Assembly (NCBI RefSeq): GCF_000210075.1 | Contig: NC_021017.1 | Span: 5,127,383 to 5,191,382, forward strand | Direction of reading: 5' to 3' | Source: Bacteroides xylanisolvens XB1A | GTDB taxonomy: Bacteria > Bacteroidota > Bacteroidia > Bacteroidales > Bacteroidaceae | Length of the DNA stretch: 64,000 nt | Part shown: positions 6,331 through 13,991 of the stretch, piece after piece | Numbering within the stretch: the first letter of the stretch is position 1 | Layout: every line of letters starts with the position of its first letter | Position numbers and translations under genes: made by a program | Notes under the pieces: generated by a model | What the model was told of the DNA's origin: nothing | The model's input: the letters and a program-made list of their open reading frames with translations, nothing else | Database searches by the model: none

Positions 6331-9078
6331 ATGAAAAAGACAATTTCTCAAGTCGTATCCGAGCGCATCCTTATTCTGGATGGGGCAATGGGTACAATGA
6401 TTCAACAATATAACCTCAAGGAAGAAGATTTTCGTGGTGAACGGTTTGCGCATATCCCCGGACAGTTGAAAGGGAATAACGACTTATTGTGTCTCACACG
6501 TCCCGACGTGATTCAGGATATTCATCGTAAATACCTGGAAGCAGGTGCGGATATCATCGAAACCAATACATTCAGTTCGACTACAGTTTCTATGGCTGAT
6601 TATCACGTAGAAGAATACGTGCGTGAGATGAATCTGGCAGCCGTAAAACTAGCCCGTGATCTTGCCGACGAGTACACTGCAAAGAATCCCGATAAACCGC
6701 GTTTTGTAGCCGGCTCTGTAGGCCCAACCAATAAAACCTGCTCTATGAGCCCGGACGTGAACAATCCGGCTTATCGTGCTTTGAGTTACGACGAACTGGC
6801 TGCATCCTATCAGCAACAGATGGAAGCAATGCTTGAAGGTGGCGTAGACGCCATTCTGATCGAAACAATCTTTGATACCCTGAATGCTAAAGCTGCTATT
6901 TTTGCAGCCGAACAAGCAATGAAAGCAACAGGTGTCGAAGTGCCTGTCATGTTATCTGTAACGGTGTCTGATATTGGCGGACGAACATTGTCCGGCCAGA
7001 CATTGGACGCATTTCTTGCTTCCGTGCAACATGCCAATATCTTTTCTGTCGGTTTAAACTGTTCTTTCGGAGCCCGCCAATTGAAACCATTCCTTGAACA
7101 ACTGGCAGCTCGTGCACCTTATTATATTAGTGCTTATCCGAATGCCGGATTACCGAATAGCCTGGGTAAGTATGACCAGACACCTGCTGATATGGCTCAC
7201 GAAGTGAGAGAATATATTGAAGAAGGACTAATCAATATCATTGGCGGCTGTTGTGGAACGACGGATGCCTATATTGCCGAATATCCCGCCCTCGTGAAAG
7301 GTGCTAAACCACACGTCCCTGCTCTTGCACCGGATTGTATGTGGCTTTCCGGGCTTGAACTATTGGAAGTCAAACCGGAAATTAATTTTGTAAATGTTGG
7401 CGAACGTTGCAACGTAGCCGGTTCTCGTAAGTTTCTCCGTCTGGTAAACGAAAAGAAATATGATGAAGCTCTCTCCATCGCCCGTCAACAAGTGGAAGAT
7501 GGTGCCTTGGTGATTGACGTCAATATGGATGACGGACTGTTGGACGCAAAGACAGAGATGACTACTTTCCTGAATCTTATCATGTCCGAACCGGAAATAG
7601 CCCGTGTTCCGGTAATGATTGACTCTTCCAAATGGGAAGTGATTGAAGCCGGCCTGAAATGTCTGCAAGGAAAGTCAATCGTTAACTCCATTTCTCTGAA
7701 AGAAGGCGAGGACGTTTTCCTCGAACATGCCCGTATCATCCGCCAATATGGAGCGGCCGCCGTCGTAATGGCTTTTGATGAGAAAGGTCAGGCAGATACA
7801 GCCGCCCGTAAAATAGAAGTTTGCGAACGGGCTTACCGTCTTTTGGTAGATAAAGTAGGTTTTAATCCTCATGATATTATTTTTGACCCCAATGTACTTG
7901 CCGTAGCCACAGGGATCGAAGAACATAATAACTATGCCGTAGATTTCATTGAAGCTACCGCATGGATCAAAAAGAATCTTCCGGGTGCTCATATTAGCGG
8001 AGGAGTCAGTAACCTTTCTTTCTCTTTCCGTGGCAATAATTATATCCGTGAGGCGATGCACGCTGTATTCCTTTATCATGCCATTCAGCGAGGAATGGAC
8101 ATGGGGATTGTGAATCCGGGTACTTCCGTGTTATATAGTGATATCCCGACCGATGTATTGGAAAAGATAGAAGATGTCGTCTTGAATCGTCGTCCGGACG
8201 CAGCGGAACGTCTGATAGAATTGGCGGAATCGCTGAAAGCAACTATGAGCGGAACTGCCGGACAACCAGCTGCCAAACAAGATGCGTGGAGAGAAGAATC
8301 CGTTCAGGAACGCTTGAAATATGCCTTGATGAAAGGAATCGGAGATTTCCTTGAACAGGATTTGGCGGAAGCATTGCCGCTTTATGATAAAGCAGTCGAT
8401 GTGATTGAAGGCCCGTTGATGGATGGAATGAATTATGTAGGCGAGTTGTTTGGTGCCGGTAAGATGTTCCTTCCCCAGGTTGTGAAGACTGCCCGTACGA
8501 TGAAAAAAGCCGTAGCTATCCTGCAACCGATTATCGAATCGGAAAAAGTGGAAGGAAGCGCCGCGGCTGGAAAAGTGTTGCTGGCAACTGTAAAGGGCGA
8601 TGTGCACGATATTGGAAAAAATATTGTAGCGGTGGTGATGGCTTGCAATGGTTATGATATTGTAGACTTGGGAGTGATGGTGCCGGCGGAAACCATTGTG
8701 CAGCGTGCCATTGAAGAAAAAGTGGATATGATCGGATTGAGTGGTCTGATTACTCCCTCTTTGGAAGAAATGGCGCATGTGGCTTTGGAACTCGAAAAAG
8801 CAGGACTGGATATTCCTCTTCTGATTGGTGGGGCCACTACATCGAAAATGCATACGGCATTGAAGATTGCTCCTGTCTATCACGCTCCGGTGGTACATCT
8901 GAAAGATGCTTCCCAGAATGCAAGTGTTGCTTCCAAATTATTGAATCCACAGCTGAAAGCCGAATTGGTGAACGAACTGAATAGCGAATATGAGGTGCTT
9001 CGTGAAAAAAGCGGTCTGCTGAAACGTGAAACGGTTTCATTGGAAGAGGCGCAGAAAAATAAGTTGAATCTGTTTTAA
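6331..9078 (+). CDS. metH: Cobalamin-dependent methionine synthase MetH, lacking the reactivation domain
   Basis: A 915-residue cytosolic enzyme that transfers the methyl group of 5-methyltetrahydrofolate to homocysteine through B12. Domains in order: homocysteine-binding barrel (about 1-325, Zn Cys pair in GGCCGTTDA), pterin-binding barrel (about 350-620, with NVGERCNVAGS), cap domain (about 640-740) and B12 domain with DVHDIGKN near residue 757, whose His759 is the axial cobalt ligand. It ends near residue 915, while E. coli MetH is about 1227 residues. The missing C-terminal part is the AdoMet-binding reactivation domain, so reactivation must use another protein or route. No cobalamin riboswitch fits in the 88 bp upstream. 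Confidence 0.96.
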   Translation: MKKTISQVVSERILILDGAMGTMIQQYNLKEEDFRGERFAHIPGQLKGNNDLLCLTRPDVIQDIHRKYLEAGADIIETNTFSSTTVSMADYHVEEYVREMNLAAVKLARDLADEYTAKNPDKPRFVAGSVGPTNKTCSMSPDVNNPAYRALSYDELAASYQQQMEAMLEGGVDAILIETIFDTLNAKAAIFAAEQAMKATGVEVPVMLSVTVSDIGGRTLSGQTLDAFLASVQHANIFSVGLNCSFGARQLKPFLEQLAARAPYYISAYPNAGLPNSLGKYDQTPADMAHEVREYIEEGLINIIGGCCGTTDAYIAEYPALVKGAKPHVPALAPDCMWLSGLELLEVKPEINFVNVGERCNVAGSRKFLRLVNEKKYDEALSIARQQVEDGALVIDVNMDDGLLDAKTEMTTFLNLIMSEPEIARVPVMIDSSKWEVIEAGLKCLQGKSIVNSISLKEGEDVFLEHARIIRQYGAAAVVMAFDEKGQADTAARKIEVCERAYRLLVDKVGFNPHDIIFDPNVLAVATGIEEHNNYAVDFIEATAWIKKNLPGAHISGGVSNLSFSFRGNNYIREAMHAVFLYHAIQRGMDMGIVNPGTSVLYSDIPTDVLEKIEDVVLNRRPDAAERLIELAESLKATMSGTAGQPAAKQDAWREESVQERLKYALMKGIGDFLEQDLAEALPLYDKAVDVIEGPLMDGMNYVGELFGAGKMFLPQVVKTARTMKKAVAILQPIIESEKVEGSAAAGKVLLATVKGDVHDIGKNIVAVVMACNGYDIVDLGVMVPAETIVQRAIEEKVDMIGLSGLITPSLEEMAHVALELEKAGLDIPLLIGGATTSKMHTALKIAPVYHAPVVHLKDASQNASVASKLLNPQLKAELVNELNSEYEVLREKSGLLKRETVSLEEAQKNKLNLF

Positions 9079-9089
9079 ATAGTATCACA

Positions 9090-9692
9090 ATGAAAAAGAT
9101 TTTCTCTTTCTTATGTCTGATTGCAGCAATAGTTGTTGCTATGAGCGCATGTTCTTCTACCAAAGAAGAAAAAGGAACGTCCGAAACCGGAAATGCTGCT
9201 TTGGATAATATCTTCGCACGTAAAAGTGTGCGTACTTATCTGAATAAGGGAGTGGAGAAAGAGAAAATAGACTTGATGCTTCGTGCCGGAATGGCTGCCC
9301 CTTCGGGTAAAGATGTCCGTCCTTGGGAGTTTATAGTAGTATCCGACCGTGCCAAACTGGATTCAATGGCTGCTGCGCTTCCTTATGCAAAGATGTTAAC
9401 CCAAGCCCGTAACGCTATCATTGTCTGCGGAGATTCTGTACGTTCGTCTTATTGGTATTTGGATTGTTCAGCAGCAGCGCAAAATATTCTGCTGGCTGCC
9501 GAAAGTCTGGGACTGGGGGCTGTATGGACGGCTGCCTATCCTTATGAAGACCGTATGCAGGTGGTACGCAAATATACCAATCTACCTGATAATATCCTTC
9601 CGCTTTGTGTCATTCCTTTCGGCTATCCGGCTACAAAAGAGAACCCGAAACAGAAATTTGACGAGAAAAAGATACATTATAATCAGTATTAG
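9090..9692 (+). CDS. Nitroreductase-family lipoprotein
   Basis: A 200-residue FMN-dependent nitroreductase fold preceded by a lipoprotein signal (AMSAC, Cys near residue 21). The FMN-binding signature is ARKSVRTY, with AAPSGKDVRPWEF and GLGAVWTAAYP further on, as in small NADH:flavin oxidoreductases. An exported lipid-anchored nitroreductase is unusual because these enzymes are mostly cytosolic; the flavin would have to be loaded before or after export (inference). It follows metH by 11 bp and is probably co-transcribed. Confidence 0.85.
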   Translation: MKKIFSFLCLIAAIVVAMSACSSTKEEKGTSETGNAALDNIFARKSVRTYLNKGVEKEKIDLMLRAGMAAPSGKDVRPWEFIVVSDRAKLDSMAAALPYAKMLTQARNAIIVCGDSVRSSYWYLDCSAAAQNILLAAESLGLGAVWTAAYPYEDRMQVVRKYTNLPDNILPLCVIPFGYPATKENPKQKFDEKKIHYNQY

Positions 9693-9703
9693 TAAGCAAA
9701 AGT

Positions 9704-9733
9704 TTTGTCTTTTCAATAATTTCCTTACATTTG
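9704..9733 (+). promoter_or_regulatory. Promoter of the symporter operon
   Basis: TTTG (9704-9707), an 18-base spacer and TAcaTTTG (9726-9733) resemble the Bacteroides promoter, 28 bases before the small accessory gene. Confidence 0.6.
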
Positions 9734-9760
9734 CAACGCTAATTAAAATCTGATACGCAA

Positions 9761-9886
9761 ATGTTTGGAATAGACGACCCTTTTATAATTCTGCCTTACC
9801 TTCTTTCAGTGGTATGTGTGATCTTTGCTGCCTGGTTTGGGCTGAAGTATTGGACTAAGGACGACGAAAAAGACGAAACTCGATGA
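9761..9886 (+). CDS. Symporter small accessory protein
   Basis: A 41-residue protein. It begins MFGIDDPFIILPYLLS, has one membrane helix (about residues 8-30) and ends in a charged tail KDDEKDETR. Its stop codon overlaps the symporter start (ATGA at 9883-9886), which implies coupled translation. Very short single-helix partners of this form occur directly upstream of sodium:solute symporters in several phyla and presumably form a small subunit. The gene is easily missed because of its length. Confidence 0.8.
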   Translation: MFGIDDPFIILPYLLSVVCVIFAAWFGLKYWTKDDEKDETR

Positions 9887-11427
9887 ATACATTTACACTC
9901 GGCTTGATTGTGATAGGATATCTCCTGTCACTTGCTTACCTCGGCTTTTTGGGATACAAGAAAACAACGAATACCAGTGACTATCTGGTAGGCGGACGTC
10001 AGATGAATCCTATTGTTATGGCACTTTCTTACGGTGCTACGTTTATCTCTGCATCTGCTATTGTAGGTTTTGGAGGAGTGGCGGCAGCTTTCGGAATGGG
10101 TATTCAGTGGCTCTGTTTCCTGAATATGTTTATTGGGGTTGTCATTGCTTTTATCTTTTTCGGTTTACGCACCCGGCGTATGGGTGCAAAACTGAATGTG
10201 AGCACTTTTCCTCAATTATTAGGGCGTCATTTTCGTTCCCGTAATATACAGGTATTTATTGCTGCTGTTATTTTTGTCGGAATGCCGCTTTATGCAGCAG
10301 TTGTGATGAAAGGTGGAGCTGTATTTATCGAACAGATCTTTCAGATTGATTTCAATATCTCTTTGTTGATATTTACATTGGTTATTGCTGCTTATGTTAT
10401 TGCAGGCGGTATGAAAGGAGTCATGTATACAGATGCGTTGCAGGCAGTAATCATGTTCGGTTGCATGCTGTTTCTATTATTCTCTTTATACCAGGTGCTC
10501 GGTATGGGTTTTACCGAGGCGAATAAAGAGTTGACTGCTATTGCTCCGTTAGTCCCGGAAAAATTTAAAGCATTGGGACATCAGGGATGGACTGCAATGC
10601 CTGTTACAGGTTCACCGCAATGGTACTCACTTGTTACTTCCCTTATTTTAGGAGTAGGAATCGGATGTCTTGCGCAACCCCAGCTAGTGGTTCGTTTTAT
10701 GACTGTGGAAAGTAGCAAACAATTAAACCGCGGTGTATTTATCGGTTGTTTCTTTTTGATTATAACAGTAGGAGCTATCTATCATGCCGGAGCTTTGAGT
10801 AACCTTTTCTTCCTGAAAACAGAAGGAGCGGTTGCTACCGAAGTAGTGCAGGACATCGATAAGATTATTCCATATTTTATTAATAAAGCGATGCCCGACT
10901 GGTTTGCCGCACTCTTTATGTTATGTATCCTTTCGGCCAGTATGTCTACACTAAGCTCGCAGTTCCATACAATGGGGGCTTCGGTAGGTTCTGATATCTA
11001 TGGAACTTATAAACCCCGTTCGCGGAATAAACTGACCAACGTGATTCGTCTGGGAGTATTGTTCTCTATTCTGGTCAGCTACATTATTTGCTATATGTTG
11101 CCTCATGATATTATCGCCCGTGGAACTTCTATCTTTATGGGGATTTGTGCTGCAGCTTTCCTTCCAGCCTATTTCTGTGCTTTATATTGGAAGAAAGCTA
11201 CTAAGCAGGGTGTCATGGCAAGTCTTTGGGTCGGAACAATCGGTAGCCTGTTTGCCCTTGTATTTCTTCATCAGAAAGAATCTGCAGCATTAGGTATCTG
11301 CAAAGCATTATTTGGACGGGATGTATTGATTACCACTTATCCTTTCCCTGTGATTGATCCGATATTATTTGCCTTACCATTATCTGTATTAGCCATCATC
11401 GTAATCAGCTTAGTAACCAAAAAATAA
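9883..11427 (+). CDS. Sodium:solute symporter (SSS family)
   Basis: A 514-residue inner-membrane transporter of the sodium:solute symporter family with about 13 helices. Typical segments are TSDYLVGGRQMNP after helix 1, SYGATFISASAIVGFGG in helix 2 and LSASMSTLSSQFHTMGAS near residues 350-367. The closest resemblance is to the monocarboxylate/acetate branch (ActP/MctP-like), but the substrate cannot be fixed from sequence. It overlaps the small accessory gene by 4 bp. Transcription would end in the long hairpin at 11436. Confidence 0.9.
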   Translation: MNTFTLGLIVIGYLLSLAYLGFLGYKKTTNTSDYLVGGRQMNPIVMALSYGATFISASAIVGFGGVAAAFGMGIQWLCFLNMFIGVVIAFIFFGLRTRRMGAKLNVSTFPQLLGRHFRSRNIQVFIAAVIFVGMPLYAAVVMKGGAVFIEQIFQIDFNISLLIFTLVIAAYVIAGGMKGVMYTDALQAVIMFGCMLFLLFSLYQVLGMGFTEANKELTAIAPLVPEKFKALGHQGWTAMPVTGSPQWYSLVTSLILGVGIGCLAQPQLVVRFMTVESSKQLNRGVFIGCFFLIITVGAIYHAGALSNLFFLKTEGAVATEVVQDIDKIIPYFINKAMPDWFAALFMLCILSASMSTLSSQFHTMGASVGSDIYGTYKPRSRNKLTNVIRLGVLFSILVSYIICYMLPHDIIARGTSIFMGICAAAFLPAYFCALYWKKATKQGVMASLWVGTIGSLFALVFLHQKESAALGICKALFGRDVLITTYPFPVIDPILFALPLSVLAIIVISLVTKK

Positions 11428-11435
11428 GTATTAAG

Positions 11436-11514
11436 TAAGTATCAAGTATTAAGTATTACGCCATACGGATAAGCACCTCAAAGGCCACGGTTAATACTTA
11501 ATACTTGATACTTA
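11436..11514. repeat. 23-bp perfect inverted repeat between convergent genes (likely two-way terminator)
   Basis: Bases 11436-11458 and 11492-11514 are perfect reverse complements over 23 bp with a 33-base loop. The arms are built from short units such as AAGTATTAAGTA, themselves partly repeated. It sits between the symporter (plus) and mltF (minus) stop codons, so it probably ends transcription from both sides. Confidence 0.8.
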
Positions 11515-11521
11515 ATATTAA

Positions 11522-12922
11522 TCATGCTTTTATTTTCTTCTTGTAGGATTCGTAGCGCGACATGATATCACGGACGAAATTGTAAGTCTCGATACCACGG
11601 AAATACCCGTTTTTGCAGACAGGGTCGGTAAAGTATTCTTCGTTGCTTTTGAGCAGGATGAAGTTTTCTACATTGTCTTTCCATACTAGTTTGTTCTTTC
11701 CGTATTTTTCGGCTAGCGCCATGGCATCGTATATATGTCCCAAGCCGGCATTATAAGATGCCAGAATGAAGTTAAGTCGTTCCTGTTTGTCGGGAATCAT
11801 ACTGAAACTGCGGTCGGCGGCGGCGATATATTTAATAGCCGCTTTCACACTTTCCTCCGGGTTCTGCTCCTTGCCGGGAGGTACTCCCATTGCCCGGGCG
11901 GTGGCAGGCATTAACTGCATCAGTCCTTTAGCGCCGGCCCAGGAAACAGCGGTGGTATCGAAATTAGATTCTGTATAGGCTAGTGACGCCAGCATACGCC
12001 AATCCCATCCGATATCTTTGGAATACTTTCTGAATAAATCATCATAATGAGAAATTTTCCCCTCTTTCAATGAAAGGATAGGAGAGTGGGGCATCATTTT
12101 ACTATTCTCAAAATAACGTTTCATACTGGCTGTGTAGGCAGGAGAGGTCATATTTTCCTGATGCCATTTAGTAGCGGCGGCTGCCAGTTCGGGGCTGTCT
12201 TTTCGTACTGCCCACGAAGACCGTTGATCGAAACTGATAGATAGATCGATATTTAAATTAGGATAATAGGTCTTATTTAATTTTGCCAAGTCATTGTCGG
12301 CTACTGTATACGGGATTTTTCCTTGCGCCACTTGCGTTATCAAGTCCTCGATGGTAGTACTGTCATTGGTAACTTCATGAATCCGGATGCCGCCTCCTAA
12401 TTCGCTGTTCAGATTGACGAGGCGGTCGTAATATTTCCCCGGCTTTACGTATATATCTTTTCCTACCAGTTCGGTTACGTCTTTTAATGGCTTCTGTTTT
12501 CCTCTTCCTTGCTGAACAATCACTTGATGGGTGATGACATCTTCACCACAATAAAGCAGACTGTCTTTCCACTCTTTGGTGATAGGCAGATTATAGGCAA
12601 TCATATCTCCTTCGCCTGCCAGCAATTTTTGAATCATCTCGTCAACGCTTTTGGCAACTTCAATCCTAAGCTTTAGTCCCAGACTTTTGGCAAACTGCTC
12701 GCTAAGTTCATACTGGAATCCCATTTCCTGTCCCCGATAAATAAAATAGGAAGTAGAGCTATACAATGTCAATACAACGAGTTCGCCACTATCTTTTATT
12801 TGTGGAAGATCACGTGCGGATTCATCCGTTGTACTATGTTGTTTGTTCCGGCATCCGAACACACAACAGAACAATACGAGGAATAAAGGGATAATCAGTG
12901 TCTTGACATTCATACCTGACAT
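11522..12922 (-). CDS. mltF: Membrane-bound lytic transglycosylase F (MltF)
   Basis: A 466-residue lipoprotein that cleaves peptidoglycan glycan strands without water. After a lipobox (VFGC) comes a periplasmic solute-binding-protein type 3 domain (about 35-275), then an SLT lysozyme-like domain (about 300-440) with catalytic Glu in AYTESNFD, plus AGAKGLMQLMPATA and ILASYNAGLGH. Length is normal for MltF. The frame continues upstream to 12961 but reaches the udk stop and a simple repeat, so I use the ATG at 12922; 12913 is equally possible. It may be read through from udk. Confidence 0.93.
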   Translation of the reverse strand: MSGMNVKTLIIPLFLVLFCCVFGCRNKQHSTTDESARDLPQIKDSGELVVLTLYSSTSYFIYRGQEMGFQYELSEQFAKSLGLKLRIEVAKSVDEMIQKLLAGEGDMIAYNLPITKEWKDSLLYCGEDVITHQVIVQQGRGKQKPLKDVTELVGKDIYVKPGKYYDRLVNLNSELGGGIRIHEVTNDSTTIEDLITQVAQGKIPYTVADNDLAKLNKTYYPNLNIDLSISFDQRSSWAVRKDSPELAAAATKWHQENMTSPAYTASMKRYFENSKMMPHSPILSLKEGKISHYDDLFRKYSKDIGWDWRMLASLAYTESNFDTTAVSWAGAKGLMQLMPATARAMGVPPGKEQNPEESVKAAIKYIAAADRSFSMIPDKQERLNFILASYNAGLGHIYDAMALAEKYGKNKLVWKDNVENFILLKSNEEYFTDPVCKNGYFRGIETYNFVRDIMSRYESYKKKIKA

Positions 12923-12926
12923 TTTG

Positions 12927-12963
12927 CTTTTAACTCTCAACTCTCCATTCTCCACTCTCAACT
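12927..12963. repeat. CTCAACTCTC-type simple repeat between udk and mltF
   Basis: Three related CTCAACTCTC/CTCCATTCTC/CTCCACTCTC units lie across the udk stop codon. The same unit appears at 59903-59918, beside the other long inverted repeat, suggesting a repeat family scattered between genes. Confidence 0.5.
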
Positions 12964-13569
12964 CTTCAAGTGTTTCTTGATGTACATAGTCAGTATATCA
13001 ATAGCTACCTTATTACTGCCGCCTTCCGGTACAATAAGGTCGGCATATCGTTTGCAAGGTTCGATAAATTGCAGGTGCATAGGCTTTAAAACCCGTGTAT
13101 AACGTTCCATTACAGCTTCGGCAGTACGTCCGCGCTCAATAACATCTCTTTGGATAACACGTATCAGGCGTTCGTCGGGATCGGCATCTACAAAGATTTT
13201 AAGATCCATCATATTGCGCAGCTTTTTATCACACAAAGCAAGGATTCCCTCAATGATAACCACTTCGCGAGGTTCAATGTGGATTGTTTCGGACTGGCGC
13301 GTACAAGTGAGATAAGAATAAGTTGGCTGTTCGATACTTTTTCCCTCTTTCAGCATCATGATATGTTTGGAAAGCAAACTCCATTCAAAAGCATCGGGAT
13401 GGTCAAAATTGATATTCTGGCGTTCTTCAACCGGGACATGGCTACTGTCTTTGTAGTATGAATCCTGTGGTAAGAGTACTACTTCTCCTGCGGGGAGGCT
13501 TTCTATTATTTTCCGTACGACGGTGGTCTTTCCGGAGCCCGTTCCGCCTGCTATTCCTATAATTAACAT
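12958..13569 (-). CDS. udk: Uridine kinase
   Basis: A 203-residue cytosolic kinase that phosphorylates uridine and cytidine in pyrimidine salvage. The P-loop GGTGSGKTT is at residues 8-16. Other family segments are LPQDSYYKD, NFDHPDAFEW, YSYLTCTR and the IIEGILAL Walker B region. Start at 13569 puts the P-loop at its usual distance; the frame extends 40 codons upstream but that part has no family similarity and crosses the divergent promoter region. mltF lies downstream. Confidence 0.95.
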   Translation of the reverse strand: MLIIGIAGGTGSGKTTVVRKIIESLPAGEVVLLPQDSYYKDSSHVPVEERQNINFDHPDAFEWSLLSKHIMMLKEGKSIEQPTYSYLTCTRQSETIHIEPREVVIIEGILALCDKKLRNMMDLKIFVDADPDERLIRVIQRDVIERGRTAEAVMERYTRVLKPMHLQFIEPCKRYADLIVPEGGSNKVAIDILTMYIKKHLKS

Positions 13570-13600
13570 CTCTTTAAATGTATATTTGAACCAAATAGAG

Positions 13601-13608
13601 TATTTTTG
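13601..13608 (+). promoter_or_regulatory. -7 box for the Dabb/dsbD genes
   Basis: TAttTTTG matches TAnnTTTG, about 70 bases before the Dabb start. The nearest TTTG upstream is only 12 bases away, so the -33 is unclear. Confidence 0.45.
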
Positions 13609-13677
13609 CATTTCTATTAATGCAATGTATGCATTAACAAGACAAATATAGAAACAATTCATTAAAATAACAACGTA

Positions 13678-13977
13678 ATGGTAAAACACATCGTATTATT
13701 TAAGTTAAAAGACGAAGTTCCTGCTGAAGAGAAACTGATAGTCATGACTAAATTCAAGGAAGCAATAGAAGCTCTTCCTGCTAAAATCTCTGTAATTCGC
13801 AAAGTGGAAGTCGGATTGAATATGAATCCCGGTGAAACATGGAACATAGCGCTTTACAGTGAGTTTGATACATTAGAAGATGTGAAATTCTATGCAACGC
13901 ATCCCGACCACGTAGCTGCCGGCAAGATTCTGGCTGAAACGAAGGAAAGCCGTGCATGCGTAGACTATGAATTATAA
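13678..13977 (+). CDS. Dabb (stress-responsive A/B barrel) protein
   Basis: A 99-residue dimeric alpha-beta barrel protein. MVKHIVLFKLKDE at the N-terminus, the NIALYSEFDTLED segment and YATHPDHVA are typical of the Dabb family. Members include plant stress-response and polyketide cyclase proteins; bacterial ones mostly lack a known substrate. dsbD starts 14 bp downstream, so the two are likely co-transcribed. Confidence 0.85.
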   Translation: MVKHIVLFKLKDEVPAEEKLIVMTKFKEAIEALPAKISVIRKVEVGLNMNPGETWNIALYSEFDTLEDVKFYATHPDHVAAGKILAETKESRACVDYEL

Positions 13978-13991
13978 ATTAAAAAATAAAG

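Noticed and set aside
8131..8898. 255-codon minus-strand frame inside metH
   Set aside because: Entirely within the well-supported metH frame, His/Phe-rich composition and no recognisable motif.
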